This document shows positions 49,554 to 59,541 of a DNA stretch of 64,000 nucleotides, one piece after another. Position numbers and translations under genes: made by a program. Source of the DNA: a bacterium (GTDB taxonomy: Bacteria > CAIWAD01); contig JAUXWS010000067.1 of assembly GCA_030685015.1 (NCBI GenBank), positions 62,001 through 126,000 of the forward strand, given 5' to 3'. The notes under the pieces are model-generated. The model was not told where the DNA came from. It was given only the letters and a program-made list of their open reading frames with translations, and did no database searches. The first letter of the stretch is position 1. Each line of letters begins with the position of its first letter.

Positions 49554-52500
49554 CTATTTCATCAACATCAGCTTCAGTTCGTCGCGCGTACCGCCCGCCT
49601 CCAGCACGGCCAGGTAGAGGCCGGAGGCTTGCCGTCCCGCATCCCAGGCGGCCTGGTGCTGGCCGGCGGGAAGAACGGCGCCGTTGATGAGGCGGGCCAC
49701 CTCCTGCCCCAGCAGATTGTACAAGGTCAAGCGCACCGGGCCGGCCTGGGCCAGGCTGAAGGAGATGCGCGTGCCGGGGTTGAAGGGGTTGGGCCAGGCG
49801 CCGGCCAGGGCCGTGCTCAGAGGCTGCTCGCCTCCGCCCGCCACCTCGTTGCCACTGACCTCCATCGAAACCGGGATCGTCACCTGCATGTTGTCCAGGT
49901 CGTTGCAGGTCAGAAGCAGGCCAGTGCTGTAGACGCCGTTGGGCAGCGGGAAGCCCGGCACGGTGGTGAACTGGAAGTGCACATAGGTGGAATCCCCACC
50001 CGCCACCAGTCCGTTGGTCGGACCCAGGGTCTCCACCCAGGCCGGGGGTGTCAGGCGCACGGCCCAGGGAATGCTGGCCGAGACATCCTGGTCATGGATG
50101 AAGGTGAAGCCTTCCACGCCGGCCTGGCCTTGCAGACCACAAGTGCCGCTCTGATTGTAGGGGTAGATGCCACCGCCCACGTGGCCGATCTGGATGGTCA
50201 CCTCGCCGTTCGCCTTCATCACGATCTGGGCCTTGATCGGACCCCCGCTGATGAAGGGGTTGAAGTGGGGCACCATGTCCCAGCCGACGATGAGCGAATC
50301 CTGCTGGTTGGTCCAGTACCACACCGCCATGGGATTGTTCGGGTCCGGCTTGAGGTCGTCCCACCAGGCCGCCACCATGTGGGCGGGGGCGGCCAGGGCG
50401 GGCAGTTCGATGTTGCCGGAGCCGGCCGACTGCGCCCCGAAGACGATGAAGCCGTTGGGGCTGACCCGCACCTGGTCGAAGGACGCGCCGTACAGGTACT
50501 GGAGGTAACCCAGCGGGAGAGACTCGCTCATGGTGTCGTGGTCGACGAAGGTGATGGGCATGCGCTGGTCTGGCGACAGCCAGTTGTAGACGGGGCCGCC
50601 GTCCTCTGTGTTGTCCTTCCAGATGTAGCCGAAGGCGTCCGGCCCGCCCGTGTCGCGGCTGGCCAATCCGCCGTCCACCAGCGCGGCGCTCCAAATGAGG
50701 GGCAGCTGCCCGTCGTTGCGGATGAGCAGGCTGTCGGCGCCGGGAGTGCCCGATTGCAGCTCCACCATCACTTCGGCGGCACCCAGGACCAGTTCGGGCG
50801 GCGTGAGGGAGCTGGCCGCCGAGGTGGTGAAGAAGACGGCCGTGCCGCTGGCGGGGGTGCGCATGGTGGAGGCGTTGTTCTGGACGTTGCGCAGGGTCAT
50901 GCCACGAAGGCTGGTGTGGTCCTTGATGCCGATGGAGCAGTAGTCGAAGTCCGTGCCGGCGCTCTGATTGTCGTTGAAGGTGTTGTACTGGAAGAGGAAA
51001 GGCCCGTCCCCCGTCATCGTGGGATGGAAGAGGGGATCGAGCAGGATCAGCTGGAAGGTGTTGGGCCCGCCGTTGTTGGGGTTCATGGGCAGGTTGTGCC
51101 AGGTGATGACGAAGCGGTGGTGGACCTCGTCGAACCAGGTCCAGACGCCCGCCGCGCCCGTGGTCAGGTGGTCGTCCCACATGGGGGCGATCATGGCGTC
51201 CGGCCCCATGCCGCTGGGCAGGTAATGGTTGCGGAAATCCACCTCGCCGAACCCGCTGTCATCGAAACTGATGAATCCGTTGGAGCAGACCATCGCCGAG
51301 GTGTAGGTGAGTCCGTAGTAGGTGAAGGGGAAGGGCAGGTTCACTCGACGCGACTGGTCCTGCTCGTTGCCGTTGTCATTGAGGGGGACCTCGATGCCCT
51401 GGCCGCCCTCGGAGGGGACGATGGGCACCCAGCTGTAGGTGGGCGCCATGTCGTAGGTGTTGTCCAGGTTCTCGAAGGCCCAATAGCCGTAGCCGTCCGG
51501 GCCGGTGGGATCGCCCAGGGCGGGAGTGCCCACCACGGCCAGCAGCTCGCTGCTGCCGGTGGCGCCGTCGGAGGTGCTCCAGGTCAGGCCCAGGGGCAGT
51601 TGGTAGCCGATCATGGTGGTCGTGTTCACCAGGATGTTGAAGTCCACCGTGGCCGTGCCGCCGGGCGCGAGATCGCCGGCCGCCTGGGGCGGACTGGCCA
51701 CCTGGCCGTAATAGGCGTTGTTGCTGGCAAGGCCCACCAGCAGATCCTCCGCCGTGCGCGAACCCACGTTCTGCAGGTGCAGACGCAAGGGGCGGGTCTC
51801 GCCTGGAGCCAGCGGCCCGCCCGGCGTGCTGGTGGAGACCAGCGAAGGCAGCGGCGCCGCCACAGGCAGCCAGGCCGAGCGCGTCAGGCTCACTGGTCCC
51901 GTCAGGGTCAGCATGAGCGGAACCAGGTCGCCGTCGGTCAGGCCGGAGGCGGGGCTGAGGGCGATGCCCTCGATCGTGGTCAGGGCGCCGGGCGCCAGGT
52001 TCGGCAGGGTCTGGGGCGGAGCCACCAGCGAGCCGAAGCGCGGGGCCAGGCTGAAGGTGATGGTCTCGCCGTTCAAGGCCTGGGTGCCGACGTTGGTCAA
52101 GGTGAGGGAGACCGCCTGATTGGAAGCTCCCGGAAGCAGGGTACCGGGCCCGGAAATGGAATGGCCGGTGACGGCCAGGTCGGTGTCGACCTGGGCCACC
52201 GTCAGGTCCAGCAGCTGGGGCACATGGCGATGGTGCGTGGCCGTCACTTTCAGCACACCGACCTGCAGACCGGTGAGGGGCAGGAGGACCTGGCCGGCCG
52301 CATCGGTGAGCAGGGCGATTTGCAGCAGCTGCCCACCGCCCTGATTCTGGTACGCGCAGAGGGCCACGTCCTTGACTGGCTGCCCGCCCGAGGTGACGGT
52401 GAGCGCCAGGTGGTCCGTGCCGACGCCCAGCGTGGAGGGCAAGCCGGCAACGGCGAGGGGGGCCGGCACGCCGGCCCATTGGCAGGTGCCGGGGTCGCCC

Positions 52501-54194
52501 ATCAGGTTGCCCCAGTTGGCGAAGTTGGAGGCGCTGCCCTGGTCGCCGGGGGGCAGGGTCTGGTACAATTCGTACTTGCCCTGGAGCAGGCAGGCGCCGA
52601 TCTCCGGGATGTCATGCTCCAGCAGGCCGGAGTAATAGCCGCCCACCACCACGTTGTTGTAGCGGGTGTGGGTGCTGGCCGTGGCGAAGCCCATGGCGGC
52701 CACGGCGCCGCCCGGCGTGGCGGCGCTGCCCGCCATGAGGAAGACCTCCGAGGCGTCGTCGGCCCCACCGTTGAAGTCGCCCGTGGAGCAGGTGAAGATG
52801 GTGGCCACCGGCGTACGCGGCCCCTGGGACAGGTTGAGGACGGCGTTGTAGTCCAGCCCGTCCATCCCGATGTAGCCGCGGTAATTGTAGAAGCTGATGC
52901 CGGAATTGAACCAGCTGATGATCTGCGAGGAGTTGACGCAGAAGTTGGTGTCGATGTCGTCGTAGCCGCGCCGGCTGACCAGCTCGGCGGCGATGTTGCG
53001 GCTGAGGATCTTCATGGAGAGGGCGCAGAAGCTGGCCCCCACGTGCAGGCTGGCGTGGGTCAGCCAGCTGTCGTTGTCCAGGTAGGGCGTGCTCTCGTAG
53101 GTGACGATCTTGTTGCAGATGGCTGAAAGCTGCGCCGCGTTGTCGCAGGTGAGGCGGCCCACCGCCACGTCGCCCAGGATGTCGTTGCCCACGATTTTGG
53201 CGTAGTAGTGGTCGTAGGAGCCGCTGTCGGTGGGCAGGGCGTAGGTGCCGTCCGTGTCGCCCACCAGCAGGACGAAGTCCACCGGGTCGGCGCCGTTGTA
53301 CTCGGCGATGATCCGGTTGCGGATGCTGGTCGTGTTGAAGGTGATGTCCGCGCTGCTGACCACGGTCACCTTGTGCCCGCGGCGGCGCTTCCACTCGATC
53401 AGGTTCTGCAGTGCCGCCACGCCCAGGGCCTGGGTGTTGGCGAAGACGAGGTAATGGCCGGGCAGCCGGCCCGGATTGAAGGCGGTTACCTCCATCGCTT
53501 CCACGTCGTCGGCAAGGGCGGAGATGAGCTGGGGCCGGATCATCTGCTGGAGCACGGGAGTCGGGTCGTTGAGCGGACCGCTGCCCGCGTTGACCAGGTT
53601 CTCCCCCTCGAACTCGAAGCGGACCCGCAGGTGGCGCAGATAGCGGCCCTCGCCGGTCAGCGGGTTGACCTGGACCGGGTAGAAGCCGGCCTTGACCACG
53701 CGGGCGTCCCGCATGAGCATGGGCTCGTCCAGCTCCCACAAGCGGCCGGGGAACTCGGCGTCCACCTGGTAGACGTCCTCGTCCTCGAGCCAGGCCAGGG
53801 GCAGCTCGGAGCGGGTGTCATGGAAGCGCTCCTGGTTGGGCATGGGATTCAGGCCGTGCAAGGGCACGAAATCCGCCTCCAGCACCGTCACCTGCACATC
53901 GCTGCGGTCCGGAATGCGGATCAGTTTGTAGTAGGCGGGGAGATCGGGCGCGCCAGCCAGGCCGACAAAACCCGAACCCGGCATCTCAAGCCTGTCCCAA
54001 TCAACCCGGCCCAGTCTCTCGCGGCTCAGCTCGAGCGGGGGGAAGTCCAGGTCGACAATCAGGCCACCTTGCTCACTTCGGGTGGAACGGGCCTGGACCC
54101 CGGCCAGGGCCTCAGAGTAGATCCCGACCAGGAGCAGGACCGCCGCCAGGGCCGCGATGCCGCGGCCCAACACAGTGCGGGCGCACAAGAACAT
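49554..54194 (-). CDS. Secreted gingipain-like (C25 family) protein with FlgD/T9SS-type C-terminal tail
   Basis: 1546 residues. Signal peptide about 1-33 (ending SEALAG). Residues 80-230 are a propeptide-like region; 240-530 match the C25 catalytic fold (LPGHYLVFANTQALG, DFVLLVGDTDG). Cys469 in FTCSTGDFNG is the presumed nucleophile, but the Gly-His-Gly of gingipains is replaced by NYRGY near 440, so activity is uncertain. Then come Ig-like repeats (550-900), two WD-like laminin/MAM-type modules opening with DPTGPDGYGYWAFENLDN and GPDAFGYIWKDN, and an 85-residue FlgD tail with PNPFNP. ATG 54194 has GGAG five bases upstream. Confidence 0.9.
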   Translation of the reverse strand: MFLCARTVLGRGIAALAAVLLLVGIYSEALAGVQARSTRSEQGGLIVDLDFPPLELSRERLGRVDWDRLEMPGSGFVGLAGAPDLPAYYKLIRIPDRSDVQVTVLEADFVPLHGLNPMPNQERFHDTRSELPLAWLEDEDVYQVDAEFPGRLWELDEPMLMRDARVVKAGFYPVQVNPLTGEGRYLRHLRVRFEFEGENLVNAGSGPLNDPTPVLQQMIRPQLISALADDVEAMEVTAFNPGRLPGHYLVFANTQALGVAALQNLIEWKRRRGHKVTVVSSADITFNTTSIRNRIIAEYNGADPVDFVLLVGDTDGTYALPTDSGSYDHYYAKIVGNDILGDVAVGRLTCDNAAQLSAICNKIVTYESTPYLDNDSWLTHASLHVGASFCALSMKILSRNIAAELVSRRGYDDIDTNFCVNSSQIISWFNSGISFYNYRGYIGMDGLDYNAVLNLSQGPRTPVATIFTCSTGDFNGGADDASEVFLMAGSAATPGGAVAAMGFATASTHTRYNNVVVGGYYSGLLEHDIPEIGACLLQGKYELYQTLPPGDQGSASNFANWGNLMGDPGTCQWAGVPAPLAVAGLPSTLGVGTDHLALTVTSGGQPVKDVALCAYQNQGGGQLLQIALLTDAAGQVLLPLTGLQVGVLKVTATHHRHVPQLLDLTVAQVDTDLAVTGHSISGPGTLLPGASNQAVSLTLTNVGTQALNGETITFSLAPRFGSLVAPPQTLPNLAPGALTTIEGIALSPASGLTDGDLVPLMLTLTGPVSLTRSAWLPVAAPLPSLVSTSTPGGPLAPGETRPLRLHLQNVGSRTAEDLLVGLASNNAYYGQVASPPQAAGDLAPGGTATVDFNILVNTTTMIGYQLPLGLTWSTSDGATGSSELLAVVGTPALGDPTGPDGYGYWAFENLDNTYDMAPTYSWVPIVPSEGGQGIEVPLNDNGNEQDQSRRVNLPFPFTYYGLTYTSAMVCSNGFISFDDSGFGEVDFRNHYLPSGMGPDAMIAPMWDDHLTTGAAGVWTWFDEVHHRFVITWHNLPMNPNNGGPNTFQLILLDPLFHPTMTGDGPFLFQYNTFNDNQSAGTDFDYCSIGIKDHTSLRGMTLRNVQNNASTMRTPASGTAVFFTTSAASSLTPPELVLGAAEVMVELQSGTPGADSLLIRNDGQLPLIWSAALVDGGLASRDTGGPDAFGYIWKDNTEDGGPVYNWLSPDQRMPITFVDHDTMSESLPLGYLQYLYGASFDQVRVSPNGFIVFGAQSAGSGNIELPALAAPAHMVAAWWDDLKPDPNNPMAVWYWTNQQDSLIVGWDMVPHFNPFISGGPIKAQIVMKANGEVTIQIGHVGGGIYPYNQSGTCGLQGQAGVEGFTFIHDQDVSASIPWAVRLTPPAWVETLGPTNGLVAGGDSTYVHFQFTTVPGFPLPNGVYSTGLLLTCNDLDNMQVTIPVSMEVSGNEVAGGGEQPLSTALAGAWPNPFNPGTRISFSLAQAGPVRLTLYNLLGQEVARLINGAVLPAGQHQAAWDAGRQASGLYLAVLEAGGTRDELKLMLMK

Positions 54195-54355
54195 ATCCAC
54201 TCCGGCTGCTTGGGCTCCCACCCCGGTTCCGGGCGGGAGGGCTAGTGTGCTGTCAGCCTGTACCGCAGGCTGGGGCTTGACGCCACGAAGTTGGCAAGCG
54301 ATCGCAAGAATCGTACCATGCCCCGCGCTTTGTTTTGAACTTGACAGGAGTATTC

Positions 54356-55195
54356 ATGATTTCGACATGGCTCTACGCCGTGGGCAGCGTGCTGGTGGTC
54401 AGCGGCGTCTCCCTGGTGGGCGTGTTGACCCTGGGCCTGGGGATGGCCCGGTTGCGAAAACTGCTGCTGATCCTGGTCAGTTTGTCGGTGGGCACCCTGT
54501 TCGGCAGCACCTTTTTCCACCTGCTGCCCGAGGCCTTTGCCAACCAGGGTTTTGGTCCCGCGGTGCCCGCCTGGACCATCGCCGGCATCCTCCTCTTCTT
54601 CATCCTGGAGAAGTTCATCCACTGGCGTCATTGCCACGTGCCACCCTCGGCGGACCACCCGCATCCGGTGGTGTTCATGAACTTCGTGGGGGATGCCCTG
54701 CACAATTTCGTTGACGGCATCCTGATCGGGGCCGCCTTCCTCGTCTCCGTCCCCACCGGCATCACCACGAGCGTGGCTGTCCTGGCCCACGAGATCCCCC
54801 AGGAGATCGGAGACTTCGGCACCCTCGTCTGGGGTGGCCTGAGTGTGAAAAAGGCATTGATATTCAATTACTTAAGTGCATTGTCGGCCTTGCTGGGGGT
54901 GGTCCTGGTCCTGACCCTGGGGCCGCATGTGCAAGGCATCGAGGCGCAGATCCTGCCGTTGACGGCGGGCGGCTTCATCTATATCGCCGGCAGCGACCTC
55001 ATCCCCGAGCTACACAAGAATGCAGGGGGACGCGCCTCGGCCATGCAATTGGCGGCCATCGTGGTCGGCCTGGCCATCATGTTCGCCCTCACCCATTTCC
55101 TGGGGCATCAGCATACGCATTCGATCGATTGCGATCACGATCACGGTGCCCTGATGCTTCATCCCGTCATGACGGTTAACCAGCTGAACTGTTAA
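54356..55195 (+). CDS. ZIP family metal transporter
   Basis: 279-residue membrane protein with about eight helices, importing zinc or related divalent metals. Signature helices IV and V are intact: DALHNFVDGILIGAAF and VLAHEIPQEIGDFGTLVWGGL, with the binuclear-site His, Asn, Asp and Glu residues. A His-rich loop (HWRHCHVPPSADHPHP) and a His/Asp-rich C-terminus (HQHTHSIDCDHDHG) could bind metal. ATG 54356 has AGGAG five bases upstream. It is divergent from the C25 gene; no metal-regulator site was recognised between them. Confidence 0.93.
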   Translation: MISTWLYAVGSVLVVSGVSLVGVLTLGLGMARLRKLLLILVSLSVGTLFGSTFFHLLPEAFANQGFGPAVPAWTIAGILLFFILEKFIHWRHCHVPPSADHPHPVVFMNFVGDALHNFVDGILIGAAFLVSVPTGITTSVAVLAHEIPQEIGDFGTLVWGGLSVKKALIFNYLSALSALLGVVLVLTLGPHVQGIEAQILPLTAGGFIYIAGSDLIPELHKNAGGRASAMQLAAIVVGLAIMFALTHFLGHQHTHSIDCDHDHGALMLHPVMTVNQLNC

Positions 55196-55413
55196 GAGAG
55201 CCTGACAGCCTGTTGCCTACACGGGACGGGACATGGCGGCAAGCCTGCCTTGCGGTCGGTTCCGGAAAGATCCTACGCAGCCGGTGGACGCTTTTGGAAC
55301 TGGCAAGGTCCGATTATCTTGCCCCGCGCTGGCATGATGGATGCTGGCCCCTGGCCGCTTCGCATGTGAAGGTATCCTCAACTGGTCCGGCTGATCGGTG
55401 GAAAGGAGCAGCC

Positions 55414-58400
55414 ATGCCTCGTCGCCTGCTGGTTCGGGTCTTGTCCGGCACCTTGCTTCTGCTGGCCGGACACAGCGCCGTCGAGGCGGATGTCGACGGG
55501 CCCTTCCCGGCCCGCTGGGTGGCGGGTCAGGCCGCGGGTCCCGCCCTGACCTGGGATCTGCTGGCCGAGGATGCGGCCGGCCTCACTCTGCGGCTGGACA
55601 TCCACTGGGTCGACCTGCGCGCCGGGGAGGCGGGCGCCTCCTTCCACATCCCGGGCGAAGGCTGGTCGGGCGGACCGGGCGATCCGGACCTGCCCGCCCT
55701 CAGCCGCCTGCTGGCCGCTCCCGGCGACGCCGCGGCGGAGCTGCAAGTGCTGGACCTGGCCACCGTCAGCCGCTTCGACCTGCGGCCGCTTCCCCGTCCC
55801 GCCCCCCGATCGGAGCATCCCGAGGCCTTGCCCGAGGCGGCAGGCGTCCTCTCCGCCGTCCATGCGGAGGGCCAAGCCTGGCCCCCCCACTGGGTCCTGG
55901 CGGGTGAGAGCCATCTCTGGCTGGGCCAGCGCGTGCAGGCCCTGGATGTCCACCCCCTGCGTTGGCATCCAAGGGAGGATCGCCTGGAGCTGCTGCAATC
56001 CTTGACCGTGCGGATCGCCTGGCAGCGTGGCCGGCTGCCCGCACCCGCTCCCCGCCCTAATTTCCCCGAGGCGGAGCGTCTCCTGCGGGGACGGACCCTC
56101 AACCCGGACAGCCCCTGGCTGGAGAGGGCCGATCGCATGGGTGGGGACGGACGGCCCGGCAGCTATCTGGTGGTCGCGCCCGACGCGGCCCTGCCCTATC
56201 TGGCGGAGTGGATCCTTTGGAAGCGTCGCCAGGGACACGAGGTACGCGTGCTGGCCGAGAGCGCCATCGGCGGCCAGGAGACATCCACCGCCCAGCTGCG
56301 CGCCGCCATCCAGGCGGAGTTCAGCGCCGCGCCCTTCGAGTACCTGCTGCTGGTGGGGGACACCGACCGCTATCCTGATTCCACCGAACTGTCCTGGAAC
56401 CTGGCCACCGATTTCGTGGCAGGCGGACAGTACGCCGAGAGCGGGTGGGCCGGCCGCTGCGGCGGCAGTTATTGCATCGCCACCGACCACCCCTTCTCCC
56501 TGCAGGAGGGCAGCGACTACTTCGCCGACCTGCTGGTGGGCCGCTGGTCGGTGGACACGGCCAACGACCTGGCCAAGATCGTCCGCCGCTCCGTGGACTA
56601 CGAGGCGGCCCCCTTCCTGGATTTCGGTCCGGATTGGCTGCAGCGCGGCCTGATGATCTACGACGTGGCGGACGCCGCCAGCCGGCGCGAGACCAAGCTG
56701 GCCATCCGCGACCTGCTGGAGCAGGAGTTGGGCTACACCCAGGTGGACACCATCCGCAACCACTATTGGGACGCCCCTGTCTCGCCGGAACTGGTCCGCC
56801 AGCGGGTCAACAACGGCGTGGGCATCATCAATTACCGGGGCTATGGCTTCCGCCACCAGTGGTACGGACCGACCTTCGGCACCAGCCATGTGGCCACCTT
56901 GAACAATGTGGGGCGCTGGCCCCTCGTCTGCTCCATCGTCTGCGGCGGCGGTGATTTCGCCTCCGTGGGCACCGACCCCAGTTTCGGCGAAGCCTGGCTG
57001 CGCGCCGGCTCCAATCCCAGCGAGCCCACGGGGGCGATCGGCTTCATCGGACCCACCGAGCTGGACACGCACACGGAATGGAACAACGCCATCGACGAGG
57101 GCATCTTCAACGGCCTTGCCCGACAAGGCCTGCGCAGCCTGGGGGCCTTGCTGGACGCGGGCAAGCTGGAGCTCTGGCGCGCCTATCCCAACGCCCGCAA
57201 CTGGGGCCAGCCCACCTACAGCGTGCCCTTCTACTTCCATGCCTACAACCTGCAGGGGGATCCCGGCCTGCAACTGCGCACGGCGCCGCCGCGCGCGCTG
57301 GCCTGCCAGACCCCCGACACCCTGGCGACGGGCCTGGCCGGCTGGGAGCTGGAGGTGGCGGCGGCGGACGGTCATCCCCTGGAGGAATTGCGCGGCTGCC
57401 TCCATCATGAGGAGCTGGATCTGGCCCTGACGGCGCGCGCCGACGAGGCGGGCCGCCTGCGCTTCGCCATGGACCACCTGGCCGAGGGTCTGCCCGCCGG
57501 CGTCTGGACGCTGACCTTGTGGGGGGAGGATCTCCTGCCCCTGCAGCGGACCTTGATCGCCGCGGTCCGGCCCAGCCTGCTGCGCCTGCTGACCTGGTCG
57601 GTGGCCGAGGAGGTGGAGGACGGCCTCTTCCGGCCGGGGGAATGGCTCGCCCTGCGGCCCCGCCTGGTGGAGAACGGCAGCGCGGGTTGGCCGGAGACGC
57701 GCCTGCTGGAGCTGGCCACCCCCGCCGGCGGCCTGGAGATCCTGGGCGCCGGCGCCCCCATCGGGCCCACGGCGCCGGGACAAGTGCTGGAACCACTGGC
57801 GGGGCTGGAATTCCGCCTGGAGGAAGGCACGCCCTTCGGCGAGTCGCTGCCCATCGACCTCAGGTTGGACGGTCAGCTGCTGGGGCGAGTGGCGGTCCTG
57901 CCCTCGCGCCCATCCTTCCAACTGACGGCCCTGGAGGTGGTGGAGGGCTCGCTGGAACCCGGTGCCACCGGCCAGCTGCGCCTTCAGCTGCGGGGCCAGG
58001 GCCTGCCCTTCGCCGGCACCTTGCGCGCCCGCCTCGGCTGCTTCCACGACGCCGTGGGCGTGACGGCGGACTCCGCCCTCCTGATCGCCCCGGCCCCCGA
58101 CAGCAGTGCCTGGGTGGAGGGATTCCAGGTGGTGGTGGATGCCGCGGCGCGACGGGGAAGCCTCGCCACCTTTGAACTGGGTCTCTGGCCGGAGGGGCCG
58201 GGGCGGATGGTCGAGCTGCTGCACGGGCAATTGCCCCTGGGCGACCTGCGTCTGGTGGATCCGGTGGGACCGGACGCCGGCGGCTACCTGGCCATCCACA
58301 GCGGCGACGAGCACGAGCAGGCGCCCCTCCACATCTGGGAGAGCATCTCCGCCACCGGGCAGGAGCTGGCGGTGGCGGACTGGTCCGATCCGTGGACGGA

Positions 58401-59259
58401 CAATCCCGACGGCGTCTCCCGTGTCCTGCCGCTGCCCTTCCCCTTCCGCTACTACGGGGAGGAGTTCACCGAAGCCACGGTCTGCACCAACGGCTGGCTG
58501 GCCTTGGGCGACCAGGCCCACCTCTACACGGCGCTCAACACGCCCATTCCGGCGGCGCAGGGGCCCTCCGCCATGATCGCCCCCTTCTGGACCGACCTGG
58601 TGAACTCCAACGGCGGCGCCCAGCTCTTCGGCCGCCTCTACCATGAAGCGCGGCCGGAGGAGGGCCTCTTCATCGTTGAATGGAACCATTTCCGCCCGGT
58701 GGGCAGCTCGTCCAACCTGGACTTCCAGCTCGTCCTGCGCGATCCCGCCCTCTGGCCCACGGCCAACGGCAACGGTGAGATCCTCGTCCACTACCGCGAC
58801 ATCGCCCTCGTCAGCGACCACAACGGGGTGACGGTGGGCATCGAGGCGCCCGACGAGCAAAGCGGCCTGCTTTATGGCTGCAACAACCAGTGGGCGGCGG
58901 GAGCGCAGCCGCTGGCGGACGGCCACTCGCTTCTCTTCACGCCGGCGGTGCTGGACCAGAACACGGTGGCGGCGCCGCACCCCGCCTCGCCCCTGCTCCT
59001 GGGCGTCCATCCCAATCCCTTCAACCCGGTGACGCGGCTAAGCCTGGAGCTGCCCGTCGCGGCGCAGATCCGCTGGCGCCTGAGCAACCTGCGGGGGCAA
59101 ACCGTGCGGGAGCAGGCCTGGGAGGCCCGCCCGGCGGGGCGGCTGGAGGCGGTGATCGATGGCGCGCGCCTGGCCAGCGGCGTCTACCTGCTGGAGGCGG
59201 AATGGCGGGCGGGCGGCCAGGGAGGCCGGGTGGCGGAGAAGCTGCTGCTGCTGCGCTGA
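55414..59259 (+). CDS. Second gingipain-like (C25 family) protein with FlgD-type C-terminal tail
   Basis: 1281 residues: signal peptide (about 1-25, LLLLAGHSAVEA), propeptide-like region to about 240, C25 fold about 245-650 (GSYLVVAPDAALPYLAEWILWKRR, FEYLLLVGDTDRYPD). Cys510 in CSIVCGGGDFA corresponds to the presumed nucleophile; NYRGYGF at 473-479 again replaces Gly-His-Gly. Then Ig-like domains, a module with DPVGPDAGGYLAIHSGDEHEQ (as in the first C25 protein), and a FlgD tail (HPNPFNPVTRL ... LASGVYLLEA). ATG 55414 has AAAGGAG six bases upstream. A weak TTTTGG-N17-TATCTT promoter-like pair lies near 55290-55320. Confidence 0.9.
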   Translation: MPRRLLVRVLSGTLLLLAGHSAVEADVDGPFPARWVAGQAAGPALTWDLLAEDAAGLTLRLDIHWVDLRAGEAGASFHIPGEGWSGGPGDPDLPALSRLLAAPGDAAAELQVLDLATVSRFDLRPLPRPAPRSEHPEALPEAAGVLSAVHAEGQAWPPHWVLAGESHLWLGQRVQALDVHPLRWHPREDRLELLQSLTVRIAWQRGRLPAPAPRPNFPEAERLLRGRTLNPDSPWLERADRMGGDGRPGSYLVVAPDAALPYLAEWILWKRRQGHEVRVLAESAIGGQETSTAQLRAAIQAEFSAAPFEYLLLVGDTDRYPDSTELSWNLATDFVAGGQYAESGWAGRCGGSYCIATDHPFSLQEGSDYFADLLVGRWSVDTANDLAKIVRRSVDYEAAPFLDFGPDWLQRGLMIYDVADAASRRETKLAIRDLLEQELGYTQVDTIRNHYWDAPVSPELVRQRVNNGVGIINYRGYGFRHQWYGPTFGTSHVATLNNVGRWPLVCSIVCGGGDFASVGTDPSFGEAWLRAGSNPSEPTGAIGFIGPTELDTHTEWNNAIDEGIFNGLARQGLRSLGALLDAGKLELWRAYPNARNWGQPTYSVPFYFHAYNLQGDPGLQLRTAPPRALACQTPDTLATGLAGWELEVAAADGHPLEELRGCLHHEELDLALTARADEAGRLRFAMDHLAEGLPAGVWTLTLWGEDLLPLQRTLIAAVRPSLLRLLTWSVAEEVEDGLFRPGEWLALRPRLVENGSAGWPETRLLELATPAGGLEILGAGAPIGPTAPGQVLEPLAGLEFRLEEGTPFGESLPIDLRLDGQLLGRVAVLPSRPSFQLTALEVVEGSLEPGATGQLRLQLRGQGLPFAGTLRARLGCFHDAVGVTADSALLIAPAPDSSAWVEGFQVVVDAAARRGSLATFELGLWPEGPGRMVELLHGQLPLGDLRLVDPVGPDAGGYLAIHSGDEHEQAPLHIWESISATGQELAVADWSDPWTDNPDGVSRVLPLPFPFRYYGEEFTEATVCTNGWLALGDQAHLYTALNTPIPAAQGPSAMIAPFWTDLVNSNGGAQLFGRLYHEARPEEGLFIVEWNHFRPVGSSSNLDFQLVLRDPALWPTANGNGEILVHYRDIALVSDHNGVTVGIEAPDEQSGLLYGCNNQWAAGAQPLADGHSLLFTPAVLDQNTVAAPHPASPLLLGVHPNPFNPVTRLSLELPVAAQIRWRLSNLRGQTVREQAWEARPAGRLEAVIDGARLASGVYLLEAEWRAGGQGGRVAEKLLLLR

Positions 59260-59306
59260 GGATTCAGGCGGGAGGAGCCGCCCCGGGAGCGTCCTGCGGG
59301 CTCCGC

Positions 59307-59527
59307 CTAGTGGACCGATTCTCGTGAGATGACGGATGATGAAGTGCAAAGGCCGTCCAGCGCAAGGCGCCCGCGCCGCTGGCGCAGTGGGGCTGCGTCA
59401 AGGCGCGGCAACGCAGCGATGGGCGGCCTGGGCGCTTCCCGTAGGGTTTGCGAGGTTACCGACGTTCCATCTCCCATGCATTTTGCAGCAAACAGCATCC
59501 GGCAGATCACGGGAATTGGTCCACTAG
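59307..59527. mobile_element. MITE-like element with 22-base terminal inverted repeats
   Basis: 221 bases bounded by CTAGTGGACCGATTCTCGTGAG and an inverted copy matching at 19 of 22 positions (59506-59527). No transposase is encoded inside; short open frames appear spurious. The right end lies 14 bases before the adenosyltransferase start. CTAG at both tips could mark the target. Interior holds GC-rich sub-repeats (GCGTCAAGGCGCGGCAACGC). No second copy is seen in the window. Confidence 0.55.
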
Positions 59528-59541
59528 CGGGAGACTAGGTC

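Noticed and set aside
49629-53126. 1165-codon plus-strand frame opposite the first C25 gene
   Set aside because: Antisense shadow; Gly/His/Val-rich with no domain, while the minus-strand gene has signal, C25 fold, tail and terminator.
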